64,000 nucleotides of DNA from an uncultured Kiloniellaceae bacterium (GCA_947493695.1 CANLSF010000001.1:930001-994000); one strand, 5' to 3'; counted from the first letter of the stretch, positions 28,870 through 37,621 are shown. Made by a program: numbers and translations. Notes: a model not told the origin generated them from the letters alone.

Positions 28870-29736
28870 TTAAGGCTGTACAGGCAGGAGCTCCGTCATA
28901 ACTGCTTCCTGAGCCAGCAGCGCGGTTTTCCTGTCCGGTCCCCAGCGGTATCCGCCCAAGGTGCCATCCTCGCGGATCACCCGGTGACAGGGAACCAGAA
29001 GTGCGACGGGGTTGCGGGCACAGGCGTTGGCGACGGCGCGCTGGCTCTTGCTCAATCCCATGGCTTCGGCGACTTCGGAGTAGCTGCGGGTTTCTCCCAG
29101 GGGAATGGCCAAAAGTTCCTGCCAGACCCTGCGTTGGAACGCCGTTGCCTGCACGTCAAAGGGAAGGTCGATCCAGGGTACCTCGCCGGCCAGATAGTTC
29201 GCGACGCTCTCAACGGCCGGGCCGATCCGCGCATCATCACGGAAGATCTCCTCGGCCTTGGGGAACTCCTTGTGAACCTCTTCTTCAAGGACGTTGTCGC
29301 ACTCGCCCAGACAGACGAAGCAGATCCCCTTTTGCGTGGCGGCGACCAGCAGCCGCCCGTGCAGGGAGGTGATGATGCTGAAAGCGATTCTGGCCCCGGC
29401 CCCGCCTTTGGCATAGGAGGCGGGAGTCATCCCAAGCTGGCGTTGCGCCGTTTCATAGACACGGCTTGAAGATCCGTAACCCGCACCGTAGGTCGCGCCA
29501 GCCACGGACTCGCCGTTCTTCAAGGCCTCCCGAAAGCTTTTGCTCCGCCGGGCCGCAGCATAGTCGCGCGGGCTCAGGCCCATGATCTTTTTGAAAAGGC
29601 GCTGAAAATGCCAAGGGCTCAGGCGGACCTCGCGTGCCAGGTCGTCGAGCGTGATCCGTTCATCTGCCCGGGCTTCGATGTAGGCGCAGGCGTCACGGAC
29701 CATGGCGATCTGAGCGTTGCTGGGAGATGTCGCCAT
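28870..29736 (-). CDS. Ada-like protein: AraC HTH fused to methylated-DNA-cysteine methyltransferase
   Basis: Protein of 288 residues. The N-terminal ~110 residues are an AraC-type double helix-turn-helix (DLAREVRLSPWHFQRLFKKIMGLSPRDY); the rest is the Ogt/MGMT alkyltransferase with the acceptor cysteine in LLVPCHRVIREDGTLGGYRWG near residue 250. It repairs O6-methylguanine by suicidal methyl transfer. The N-terminal zinc-binding domain of E. coli Ada, which takes methyl groups from phosphotriesters, is absent. How or whether it acts as a methylation-triggered activator is therefore open. The downstream YgjP-like gene is 52 bp away. Confidence 0.92.
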   Translation of the reverse strand: MATSPSNAQIAMVRDACAYIEARADERITLDDLAREVRLSPWHFQRLFKKIMGLSPRDYAAARRSKSFREALKNGESVAGATYGAGYGSSSRVYETAQRQLGMTPASYAKGGAGARIAFSIITSLHGRLLVAATQKGICFVCLGECDNVLEEEVHKEFPKAEEIFRDDARIGPAVESVANYLAGEVPWIDLPFDVQATAFQRRVWQELLAIPLGETRSYSEVAEAMGLSKSQRAVANACARNPVALLVPCHRVIREDGTLGGYRWGPDRKTALLAQEAVMTELLPVQP

Positions 29737-30083
29737 TCAGGCTCCTGTTGCGATTGCGTCGTTCATCACACCTCCAGCTTTAGATCGGCGAGGAGTTGGG
29801 ATCTATCCGAAGTTTGCGCAAATTTATGCCGCGGGCTGATCGTCTTCAGCTTCGGTTTTACAAACTATACGCGGATGAGACAGCCATGTTTGCGAAATCT
29901 GCCCTGCTCGCACCCATCGCTGTGACCTCAGGCTCAAGTGCTCTTTTTAAAGGCCCGACCATAATGCAGGGCTTAGTGACCGGCATGCTCCTGATCTCGA
30001 ACGTAAATTTTGAAGCCCGGCGGTTTCAGGAAACCGCAAAACGCTCTAATTCGCGTGATTTGCAAAAAAACGGTAATATTTTC
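29737..30083. other. Upstream part of the Ada-ugpB intergenic region
   Basis: About 350 bp that becomes AT-rich towards ugpB. It must contain the promoter of the Ada-like gene on the minus strand. Open frames are present, but the longest (29796-30146) has no ribosome site and an atypical composition. I see no structured RNA. Confidence 0.35.
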
Positions 30084-30134
30084 GTAACAGAAGGGTTAAC
30101 ATTCGGAAATGAAAACGTTAACAAGCTTGTAACA
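30084..30134 (+). promoter_or_regulatory. Four helically phased TAACA repeats upstream of ugpB
   Basis: The pentamer TAACA occurs at 30085-30089, 30097-30101, 30119-30123 and 30130-30134. The start-to-start distances are 12, 22 and 11 bp, so the copies lie close to one helical face. Tandem half-sites 11 bp apart are the architecture used by PhoB-type response regulators, and E. coli ugp is in the Pho regulon. The match to the PhoB consensus (CTGTCAT) is only partial. The cluster ends 88 bp before the ugpB start codon. Confidence 0.5.
30109..30124. promoter_or_regulatory. Imperfect LacI-type palindrome in the ugpB promoter region
   Basis: ATGAAAACGTTAACAA matches the perfect palindrome at 28083-28098 in 13 of 16 positions, including the entire left half and the central CG. 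It overlaps the third TAACA repeat, so two regulators could compete here. Confidence 0.4.
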
Positions 30135-30222
30135 AAACAAACATGACCCGTCGTTAGGGTCGCGCGATCCGAAACACCGCCAAACGGCGGCAGTCACGGC
30201 GCATTCTCTAGGGAGACACTAA

Positions 30223-31530
30223 ATGAAACTGAAACAGCATATCATCGCGCTTGCAGCAGCAGCCGTGGTCGGCGGATCTGCGAGCGCCAGCTTTGCAGCA
30301 ACCGAGATCCAGTGGTGGCACGCGATGGGTGGACGTCTGGGCGAAGTTGTTGGCGAAATTGCTGACAAGTACAACGCCAGTCAGTCCGAATACAAACTGG
30401 TCGCCACCTACAAGGGCGGCTACGAAGACACCATGACAGCCGGCATCGCCGCATTCCGCGCCAAGAACGCACCGCACATCATCCAGGTCTTCGATGCGGG
30501 CGCAGCAACGATCATCAACGCCAAGGGCGCGGTCTATCCTGTCGCCGACCTCATGAAGGATCATGGCGCTGGCTTCAACAGCGCGGATTACATCTCCGGT
30601 GTGCGGTACTTCTATGCCGATTCCGACGACAAGATGATCGGCTTGCCGTTCAACAGCTCCACGCCGCTGCTCTATTACAACAAGGCCGCCCTGGCGAAAG
30701 CCGGTGTCGAAGCACCGAAGACCTGGGAAGAGTTCGAGGCCATTGCGCCGAAGCTCAAAGAGGCTGGTTATCAGGCGCTCGCACAGAGCCACAGCCCCTG
30801 GATTTTCTCAGAGAATTTCCACAGCCGTCATAACATTCAGCTGGCGTCCGCCAACAACGGTTACGACAGCACCGATGCCAAGATCATGTACAACAACGAG
30901 CACATGATCATGCACTGGACCAAGGTTAAAGAGTGGCTGGACAACGGCTATTACGGCTACTACGGCAAGGCCTGGGGCGACAATCAGGATGCCTTCGTTC
31001 AGGGCAAAGTCGCCATGTGGCTCGGATCCTCGGGTTCCTTCGGCGGTCTGAAGAAGAGTGCTGATTTTGAGTTCGGCACGACTTACCTGCCTTACTGGAA
31101 AAGCATCATCGATGAGCCCAAGGGCACCTTCATTGGCGGCGCAGCTCTCTTTTCCTTCGTCGGCCATGACGAAGAAGAGTACAAAGGCGTTGCGGACTTC
31201 TTCGAGTTCCTGACCAGCCCTGAGTCCCAGTTCTCCTGGCACAAAGAGACCGGTTACGTTCCGATCACCACAGCTGCTTATGATCTGGCGAAGACCGAGG
31301 GTTACTACAAAGACACTCCTGACGCCGAGGTCGGCATCCTGCAGCTCAGCCAGCCTGGCGGCGAATGGACCAAGGGTTATCGTCTCGGCTACTACGTGCA
31401 GATCCGCGAAGCCATGTACAAAGCCTACGAAAACATCCTGACCGGCAACAGCTCCGTTGAGGACGCTTTCGCCGATATGGAGAAGGAAAGTAACGTTCTT
31501 CTTGAGCGTTTCCACGACACCTACAACTAA
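30223..31530 (+). CDS. ugpB: sn-glycerol-3-phosphate ABC transporter, periplasmic binding protein
   Basis: Binds glycerol-3-phosphate (or glycerophosphodiesters) in the periplasm for import by UgpAEC. A signal peptide is cleaved after SASFAA (residue 26). The mature protein aligns well with E. coli UgpB as I recall it: IQWWHAMGGRLGEVV, YKGGYEDTMTAGIAAFR, GLPFNSSTPLLYYNKAAL, WHKETGYVPITTAAYDL and GYRLGYYVQIRE. The length of 435 residues is typical. GGGAG precedes the start. It is the first gene of an apparent ugpBAEC operon, with phased repeats upstream and a hairpin directly downstream. Confidence 0.95.
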   Translation: MKLKQHIIALAAAAVVGGSASASFAATEIQWWHAMGGRLGEVVGEIADKYNASQSEYKLVATYKGGYEDTMTAGIAAFRAKNAPHIIQVFDAGAATIINAKGAVYPVADLMKDHGAGFNSADYISGVRYFYADSDDKMIGLPFNSSTPLLYYNKAALAKAGVEAPKTWEEFEAIAPKLKEAGYQALAQSHSPWIFSENFHSRHNIQLASANNGYDSTDAKIMYNNEHMIMHWTKVKEWLDNGYYGYYGKAWGDNQDAFVQGKVAMWLGSSGSFGGLKKSADFEFGTTYLPYWKSIIDEPKGTFIGGAALFSFVGHDEEEYKGVADFFEFLTSPESQFSWHKETGYVPITTAAYDLAKTEGYYKDTPDAEVGILQLSQPGGEWTKGYRLGYYVQIREAMYKAYENILTGNSSVEDAFADMEKESNVLLERFHDTYN

Positions 31531-31544
31531 TTTTAGGTGTGTGC

Positions 31545-31570
31545 AGGCGGCGGGTTTCGGCCCGTCGCCT
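31545..31570 (+). repeat. Hairpin between ugpB and ugpA
   Basis: AGGCGGCGGG pairs with CCCGTCGCCT (one G-U pair) around a 6-nt TTTCGG loop. There is no long U-run. Such hairpins after a binding-protein gene commonly protect its mRNA end or cause partial termination, so that binding protein is made in excess over the membrane components. Confidence 0.65.
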
Positions 31571-31607
31571 GTTTGCCTGTCCGCTTCTCCGATAGGATAT
31601 TTGTACC

Positions 31608-32486
31608 ATGAAAAGGGTGCAGTTCGAACGCAGCACGGTGCCGTACTTCTTCGTTGCACCTCAGATCGCGATCATCGCGGTCTTTTTCCTTTGGCCTGCG
31701 GCGCAGGCAATATACCAGTCCTTCCTGCTTGAGGACGCCTTTGGCCTGTCCTCGCAGTTTGTCTGGTTCCGGAACTACGAAGACACGATCCTGAATTTTG
31801 CCTGGCTGCAGTCCGCCGGCTTTACGGTGGTCTTCTCCGCAGCCGTGACCCTTGGGTCGCTTTCGATCGCATTGTTGCTGGCGGTTAAGGCGAACGAGGT
31901 CCTGCACGGCTCGAGCAGCTATAAAACCATGCTGATGTGGGCCTATGCGGTGGCGCCACCGGTGGCCGGACTGATGGGCAACCTGATGTTCAATCCCTTC
32001 ATCGGCGACCTCTACACCGCGATGAATGTTCTGGGTTGGGACTTCAACCAGAAGCTCGACGCCTTCGATGCCGGTTTCGTTGTGATCCTGATCTCGGTCT
32101 GGAAACAGGTCAGCGTGAATTTCATCTTCTTCCTCTCGGGACTGCAGGGTATTTCCAAGGGCGTTATGGAGGCCGCGACACTGGATTGCCGCTCACCCAC
32201 CAAGCGCTTCTGGACCATCACCTTCCCGCTGCTGGCGCCGACGACCTTCTTCCTGATGGTGATCAACATCACCTACGCCTTTTTCGAGACCTTCGGCATT
32301 ATCGACACCACGACCCGTGGCGCGCCCGGCGGGGCGACCAATACACTGGTCTATAAGGTCTACACCGATGGTTTCCTCGGCGCCGATCTGGGCGGCAGTT
32401 CCGCGCAGTCGGTTATTCTCATGCTCATGGTTCTGGCACTGACCGTGTTCCAGTTTCGCTTTATCGAGCGAAAAGTTCACTATTAG
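31608..32486 (+). CDS. ugpA: sn-glycerol-3-phosphate ABC transporter permease UgpA
   Basis: Inner-membrane permease of 292 residues, about six helices, that pairs with UgpE. The start FERSTVPYFFVAPQIAIIAVFFLWPAAQAI matches UgpA. The ATPase-contacting EAA loop is present as EAATLDCRSPTKRFWTITFPLL. The usual DGAGP within this loop is DCRSP here, an unusual change of the conserved Gly to Cys. It follows ugpB by 77 bp and precedes ugpE by 20 bp. Confidence 0.94.
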   Translation: MKRVQFERSTVPYFFVAPQIAIIAVFFLWPAAQAIYQSFLLEDAFGLSSQFVWFRNYEDTILNFAWLQSAGFTVVFSAAVTLGSLSIALLLAVKANEVLHGSSSYKTMLMWAYAVAPPVAGLMGNLMFNPFIGDLYTAMNVLGWDFNQKLDAFDAGFVVILISVWKQVSVNFIFFLSGLQGISKGVMEAATLDCRSPTKRFWTITFPLLAPTTFFLMVINITYAFFETFGIIDTTTRGAPGGATNTLVYKVYTDGFLGADLGGSSAQSVILMLMVLALTVFQFRFIERKVHY

Positions 32487-32506
32487 GCGCGGGGGAGCTT
32501 CGAATA

Positions 32507-33361
32507 ATGAACAACAGCTTTTTGCATAGATTTTCGACCCACGGAATTCTGATCCTGGGCACCATCTTTATGTCGGCCCCGGTCTGGATCGCCTTCATGT
32601 CCTCCACCCACTCCGCGGATACGCTCTTCCGGGAAGGGTTGCAGTACTGGTTCGGTGGAAACTTCTTTGAAACCTACTACGAAGTCCTCTTCGTTGAAGG
32701 TGGTGTGATGAAGAAGGTAACGGCGCTGGAAATGCTCGGGAACTCGATGATCCTGGGCCTGGGGTTTGCCATCGGCAAGGTGGTGATCTCCATGTCGGCA
32801 GCCTATGCCATCGTCTACTTCCGCTTTCGTCTGGCGACGCCGTTGTTCTGGGTGATTTTCCTGACCCTGCTGCTGCCGCTGGAGGTGCGGATTGTGCCTT
32901 CGTATGAAGTTGTCGCGGGTCTTGGGTTGCTCAACACCCATACCGGCCTGATCGTGCCGTTGATTGCTTCGGCGACCGGCACCTTTTTCTTCCGCCAGTA
33001 TTTTAAGTCGGTTCCAGAAGAGTTGCTGGAGGCCGCGCGCCTGGATAATGCCGGACCGATGCGCTTCCTGATCGACGTTCTTGTGCCGCTTTCCAAGACC
33101 ATGATCGCGGCGATCATGATCATCATGTTTGTGGTTGGCTGGAATCAGTATCTCTGGCCGCTGATGATGACCACGGAAGAAAACAGCTACACCATCGTGA
33201 TCGGTATCAAGCAGATCTATCAGGTGTTGTCAGAAGGGGGCGAGCTGCCTCAATTCCAAAAGGCCTTCGCGCTGACTATTCTCGCGGTGCTGCCGCCGGT
33301 GGTCGTGGTGTTGGTGTTTCAAAGCTGGTTCGTTAAAGGCCTGGTGGAAAGCGAGAAATAA
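32507..33361 (+). CDS. ugpE: sn-glycerol-3-phosphate ABC transporter permease UgpE
   Basis: Second permease subunit, 284 residues with about six helices. The EAA loop is LLEAARLDNAGPMRFLIDVLVPLSK, and the C-terminal region VGWNQYLWPLMMTTEENSYTIVIGIKQI is characteristic of UgpE. It is 20 bp after ugpA and 3 bp before ugpC, indicating tight co-translation. Confidence 0.95.
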   Translation: MNNSFLHRFSTHGILILGTIFMSAPVWIAFMSSTHSADTLFREGLQYWFGGNFFETYYEVLFVEGGVMKKVTALEMLGNSMILGLGFAIGKVVISMSAAYAIVYFRFRLATPLFWVIFLTLLLPLEVRIVPSYEVVAGLGLLNTHTGLIVPLIASATGTFFFRQYFKSVPEELLEAARLDNAGPMRFLIDVLVPLSKTMIAAIMIIMFVVGWNQYLWPLMMTTEENSYTIVIGIKQIYQVLSEGGELPQFQKAFALTILAVLPPVVVVLVFQSWFVKGLVESEK

Positions 33362-33364
33362 ACG

Positions 33365-34435
33365 ATGTCTACCTTAACTCTCTCGGGTATCAACAAGCGC
33401 TACGACAATGGGGCCCATGCGGTTCGTGGCGTCGATATGGATATTTCGGACGGTGAGCTGATCGTCTTTGTCGGCCCCAGTGGTTGCGGGAAATCCACGC
33501 TGTTGCGCATGGTCGCCGGATTGGAGGCGATCACCGAAGGCGAAATGAAAATCGACGGCACGCGCATCAATGAGATTTCGCCGGCGGATCGTGATGTCGC
33601 CATGGTGTTTCAGAACTACGCGCTTTATCCGCATATGTCGGTCTTTCGCAATATGGCCTACGGCTTGAGCAATCGCGGTATGGCGAAAAGCGATATCGAG
33701 GCCAAGGTCCGCGAGACCGCCAGGATGCTGCGGATCGAGGATTATCTGGAGCGCAAACCGGCTCAGCTCTCCGGTGGTCAGCGGCAGCGTGTCGCCATGG
33801 GTCGCGCCATCGTGCGCAGCCCGAAGCTCTTTCTGTTCGACGAGCCGCTGAGTAACCTGGATGCCAAGCTGCGGGTGCAGATGCGCATTGAGATCAAGCG
33901 CCTGCAGCGGGAATTGGGTGTGACCTCGATCTATGTGACCCACGACCAGACCGAAGCCATGACCCTGGCCGACCGGCTGGCGGTGATCAACGAGGGCAAG
34001 GTCGAGCAGATGGGCTCGCCCATGGATCTCTACAGTGACCCCAAGACGCTCTTTGTTGCCTCCTTCATCGGCTCACCGCACATCAATCTTCTGCCCGCGC
34101 GTTTCGAAAACGGAGAATTGCAGGTGGGGGCGACGACCATGCCTGGCTTCGAAGCCTTGCCTGAAGGCGTGCCTTTGATGTTGGGGGTTCGACCGGAACA
34201 CATTGCGCAGCACCCGGAAGGGGCGTTTGAGATTTCAGTCGATTTGGTCGAACAACTGGGGGCTGACAGTCTGATCTACGGCGCGGTCTCGGGCTTCAAT
34301 GGCGATGAGCCTCATGAGCTCTGTGTGCGTGCGGGCGAAGCATCGCAACGTGAGCCCGGTGAGCTGCTCAAACTGAACTTCGAGACTGACCGTGCCATGG
34401 TGTTCCGCCAGGACAGCGGTGAACGCTTGGTTTAA
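33365..34435 (+). CDS. ugpC: sn-glycerol-3-phosphate ABC transporter ATP-binding protein UgpC
   Basis: ATPase subunit of 356 residues that energises the importer. The Walker A motif GPSGCGKSTLL, the Q-loop VFQNYALYPHMSV, the signature LSGGQRQRVAMGRAIVR, Walker B LFLFDEPLSNLDAKLR and the H-loop VTHDQTEAMTLADR are all intact. The C-terminal TOBE-like domain (about 240-356) is the regulatory part found in sugar and UgpC ATPases. Its start is 3 bp after ugpE. It ends 22 bp from the convergent Sco gene. Confidence 0.95.
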   Translation: MSTLTLSGINKRYDNGAHAVRGVDMDISDGELIVFVGPSGCGKSTLLRMVAGLEAITEGEMKIDGTRINEISPADRDVAMVFQNYALYPHMSVFRNMAYGLSNRGMAKSDIEAKVRETARMLRIEDYLERKPAQLSGGQRQRVAMGRAIVRSPKLFLFDEPLSNLDAKLRVQMRIEIKRLQRELGVTSIYVTHDQTEAMTLADRLAVINEGKVEQMGSPMDLYSDPKTLFVASFIGSPHINLLPARFENGELQVGATTMPGFEALPEGVPLMLGVRPEHIAQHPEGAFEISVDLVEQLGADSLIYGAVSGFNGDEPHELCVRAGEASQREPGELLKLNFETDRAMVFRQDSGERLV

Positions 34436-34457
34436 CGTCTTTCAGCTGGGCTTCCGC

Positions 34458-35090
34458 TTACTTCGTCTGCACCAGTTCCGCCAGGGCGGTTGCGATGGTG
34501 GTGGAATCGTCGTTGTGGGTGAAATGCTTCACGTATTTACCATCCGGTCCCATCAGATAGAAGATGGACGAGTGGTCCATCAGGTAGTCTGAGGAACTGT
34601 CGTCGTCGACCTTGGCGTAGTAGACCCGGTAAGCACGCGCGGCGCTCGAGACCTGTTCCGTGGTGCCGGTCATGGCGACCATGTCTGGATGGAAGTGCTC
34701 GGCATAGACCTTCATGGTCTCGACATCGTCACGTTCCGGATCGACGGTAATGAAGACCGGCTTGATCCGTGCGGCACGTTCTGCGTCCTGAGTCTCAAGC
34801 TGATCGATGGCCTGGGTCATGATGCCCAGCGAGGTCGGGCAGACATCCGGGCAGTAGGTGTAGCCGAAATAGATCAGCATGTAATCGCCGAGGAAGTCGG
34901 AATCCTTGCGGGCTTCTCCGAACTGGTCGACCAGCTCAAAAGGACCGCCGATCAGCACTGTGCCGCTGGACTTCACGTCGCTGGTCTGGGTTGCTGGCTT
35001 CATGGAAATCCAGGCTGCCGCCCCACCGAGCATCAGAATGAGACCGACGCCGAGGATGAGAATCGCGCGGGCGATGGAGCTTTGTGGCAT
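34458..35090 (-). CDS. SCO1/SenC-family copper chaperone/thioredoxin-like protein
   Basis: Membrane-anchored periplasmic protein of 210 residues that helps build the Cu-A centre of cytochrome c oxidase. One N-terminal helix (about 9-30) is followed by a thioredoxin fold with the copper-binding CPDVCP motif (Cys80 and Cys84) and the distal ligand His173 in YLMDHSSIFY. In Rhodobacter, senC is linked to regA/regB; here regBA lies 8 kb away. It converges with ugpC. A single-gene unit seems likely. Confidence 0.95.
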   Translation of the reverse strand: MPQSSIARAILILGVGLILMLGGAAAWISMKPATQTSDVKSSGTVLIGGPFELVDQFGEARKDSDFLGDYMLIYFGYTYCPDVCPTSLGIMTQAIDQLETQDAERAARIKPVFITVDPERDDVETMKVYAEHFHPDMVAMTGTTEQVSSAARAYRVYYAKVDDDSSSDYLMDHSSIFYLMGPDGKYVKHFTHNDDSTTIATALAELVQTK

Positions 35091-35405
35091 GTAAGGGCCC
35101 TTTCCTGGTCCGGCATTTTTTGAACGCGCCGGAGACTGCCTGATTTAACCCACTGTCTATCAGCCAAATTTCATACGCAAGACACGGGTCAGTGAGCATT
35201 TATACCTGCCGCACTATGTGTGTCCTAAAGGAGTATTCTGCAACTGAAAATGTGTCGCAATGCCGCAGGCTTGCGCGGATAACTTCTGGCTCCGGACCCC
35301 AAGGTTTTCATCGTTTGTGCATTCTCAACCCGGAATGTCTCAGATCCCACCGTTCGGATGTTGCCCGCAATTGACGGCCCCTGTTTCAGGACGCAGGATC
35401 GCGTT
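35091..35405. other. Divergent region between Sco gene and cobD
   Basis: 315 bp without a gene. I looked for a cobalamin riboswitch (conserved B12 box) upstream of cobD and found none. AGGA at 35395-35398 is the cobD ribosome site. Confidence 0.4.
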
Positions 35406-36410
35406 ATGACCTTTTCCTCGACTCCGGGCACCTTTGGTGCCGCAGATCCCCTGTTTCTGTTGCTGGCTGCATTGGCGCTGGAGGCCTATCTGGGTGGTCC
35501 CTGGATTGCCGGGCGCCGCTATCTGCAGCCGCGCTTGCCCGTTACCGGTCTTGTGATCGAGTTGGACAGGCGCTTGAACCGTCCTGACCGGGGCGGTCTC
35601 GATCTGTTTCTGCGCGGTGCTGTTGTGGCGCTGGGTCTGGCGCTTGCCGCCTATGTCGCGGGGTGGCTCGTCGAAGGCTTCCTGGTGCGTTATCCCTTTG
35701 CCTGGGTATTTGAAGTGCTTCTTCTCGCGCTGATCATCGGACAGCGCACACCTTGTATGCAGGCTGGCGCAGTCTCAAAGGCGCTCGCCGGGGGAAGTCT
35801 GATTGCCGCACAGGAGGCGTTGAGGCCCCTGTCCACGGGACGGGTCGCTGCGGAGAGGCTGTCGCAGCTGGATGCGCGTGGGATTGTGGCGGCAGCGCTG
35901 GACGGATTGGCGCGCGCTTTCAGTCTTCAGGTGATCGCCCCGGTTTTCTGGTTTGCACTTCTGGGACTACCGGGCGTTTTTCTGCAGCTGACCGTGCGAA
36001 CAATGGCGGCTTTCCTGGCCGTCCGACAGCTGCAGCTGGGGCCAAAAGCGCAGACTGCCGGCCAGGAGCTGCAAGTCGCCGGACGGAGCGAATTTGCGCA
36101 GACGGCCCTTCGATTGGATCGAGCGCTGTCGTTTATACCCATGATACTGGCGGATGTGGTTCTGATTGCCGCCGCAATCTTCATTCCGGGGTGTCATCCG
36201 GGCGCGGCGCTGCGGCGGGCCTTGACCAGCCGGGGCAATGTTGCCGCCACGATGGGCGGGCTTCTGGGGCTGACACCACCCAGTGATCAGGGATTACCGG
36301 TGCAGCTTGAGCGTGGCCATATCGAGCGCGCCGTAGCGGTCTTTGCCGTAGGCTGTCTGATCAATGGCGGGCTGGTCGCGGTTTTGGTCTGGATACGGGC
36401 GGTGATCTAG
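35406..36410 (+). CDS. cobD: Adenosylcobinamide-phosphate synthase (CobD/CbiB)
   Basis: Integral membrane enzyme attaching the aminopropanol arm to adenosylcobyric acid in cobalamin synthesis. Hydrophobic protein of 334 residues; the start region has ALALEAYLGGP, and NRPDRGGLDLFLRGAVVALGL and RSEFAQTALRLDRALSFIPM are partial matches to the family. I chose the ATG at 35406 because AGGA lies 7 nt upstream; an in-frame start 48 bp earlier lacks one. The typical motif region after RGTDALV is divergent, so identity rests on overall size, hydrophobicity and the nearby cobS/cobT. Confidence 0.75.
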   Translation: MTFSSTPGTFGAADPLFLLLAALALEAYLGGPWIAGRRYLQPRLPVTGLVIELDRRLNRPDRGGLDLFLRGAVVALGLALAAYVAGWLVEGFLVRYPFAWVFEVLLLALIIGQRTPCMQAGAVSKALAGGSLIAAQEALRPLSTGRVAAERLSQLDARGIVAAALDGLARAFSLQVIAPVFWFALLGLPGVFLQLTVRTMAAFLAVRQLQLGPKAQTAGQELQVAGRSEFAQTALRLDRALSFIPMILADVVLIAAAIFIPGCHPGAALRRALTSRGNVAATMGGLLGLTPPSDQGLPVQLERGHIERAVAVFAVGCLINGGLVAVLVWIRAVI

Positions 36411-36445
36411 TTGAGACCTGCCGCCCGTATCTCGGATCCGCCTGC

Positions 36446-37300
36446 TTACTGCAGGGGCTCAGCCTGGATGCTTGGCTGGGCAGGTGCCGGTGTCAGGGTG
36501 GTGGGGGCCGCCGGTTCAGCTTGTGCTGCCGGTGCTGCCTGGGTGGCGGGTGCGGCCTGCGTAGTAGCGCCTGCGGTCGGCAGGCTTGCGCGGAGTTTAT
36601 CTGCACCTGGATTGCTGAAGCGTCGCTCGAACACGATGGCCTTGGGCACCGCACCCTTGCCGTAATAACCTTCGTTCCATTCGGTGCGTTCGAAAATCTT
36701 TGCACCTTCAAGCGCGCCGCCGCCGAAGAGGCCGACAGCTTTGGAGAAGGCGTAGATATCCTGGTCGAAGTTCGTCGTGGTCGAAGCTTCGAGGCCTGCG
36801 CCGATCGGGCCGACGGCCACACTGGCGTCAGCACCCAGTTTGAATTCGTCGCCCAACATGGAGTTGACCGCGCCGTCGTTCATGAGCGTGAAGACGACCT
36901 CGGAAACCTGTCCGCCGATCTGCAGGCCGATGCTGCCGGCCGCAAGGGTATAGAAGGCCGGTGAGCTCCAGGTCCCGTCGCTGCCGCGGACCATCAGGAC
37001 GCCCGATCCACCTTCACCGCCGACGATGAAGCCACCTTTGACCAGTTCGGGGATAATCAGCACACCGCGGGATTTCTCGATGTAAGGCCCAAGCTTAAAG
37101 AACTCCGGATCCGACAGCAGGCGCTCGATGGTGAAGCGGGATTTGGCGACCAGTTCCTCCGCCGGACTCGCGGCCTGAACCGCCGTTCCGGTGGTTGTTC
37201 CCAGCGCGACTGCAATCAGCGCCGCGACTGCAAGGATCTGCCGGTTAAGGCCCTTGATCAGGCTGCTTGCCTGCAGGTTGGAAACCGTAAAAGCCGTCAT
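36446..37300 (-). CDS. SYLF (Ysc84-type) lipid-binding domain protein, exported
   Basis: Protein of 284 residues. A signal peptide (VAALIAVALG core, cleavage near residue 43) is followed by the SYLF domain: YIEKSRGVLIIPELVKGGFIVGGEGGSGVL, LQIGGQVSEVVF and AFSKAVGLFGGGALEGA. The domain binds phosphoinositide-like lipids in eukaryotes; bacterial function is unclear. The last 55 residues are low-complexity Ala/Pro/Gln/Thr (TQAAPATQAAPAAQ), resembling a cell-envelope linker. GGAGAT lies 6 nt before the ATG at 37300; a longer frame to 37363 is less likely. Confidence 0.88.
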   Translation of the reverse strand: MTAFTVSNLQASSLIKGLNRQILAVAALIAVALGTTTGTAVQAASPAEELVAKSRFTIERLLSDPEFFKLGPYIEKSRGVLIIPELVKGGFIVGGEGGSGVLMVRGSDGTWSSPAFYTLAAGSIGLQIGGQVSEVVFTLMNDGAVNSMLGDEFKLGADASVAVGPIGAGLEASTTTNFDQDIYAFSKAVGLFGGGALEGAKIFERTEWNEGYYGKGAVPKAIVFERRFSNPGADKLRASLPTAGATTQAAPATQAAPAAQAEPAAPTTLTPAPAQPSIQAEPLQ

Positions 37301-37621
37301 TGATTTATCTCCAGTCCTTATGGTCGGTTGGCGAGGGGAACAGAGCTCCAGGCTCGCCGTCACACTATCCTGCCGCCGCCTTCAATCCCTGATGAGCGCG
37401 CGATTCCGAATACGCATCAGACTCTAACATGAAGCAGGAGTCCGCTGGAACGGCGATTTCCGTCAAACGGCGTCTTATTGTCTTCTTGGAGTCTGCGCCG
37501 GATGAGTTCCTCGGTTTGCGCCCCGGATTTCCGGAATCTGGCCGCATTTCGGGTGCCTCTACATCTGGGGGAGACGGCGCAAACTTCAAGAAACGCTTCT
37601 GTGTTCTATCTGTGCCTTTCA

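Noticed and set aside
35091-35405. Cobalamin riboswitch upstream of cobD
   Set aside because: No conserved B12 box could be found.
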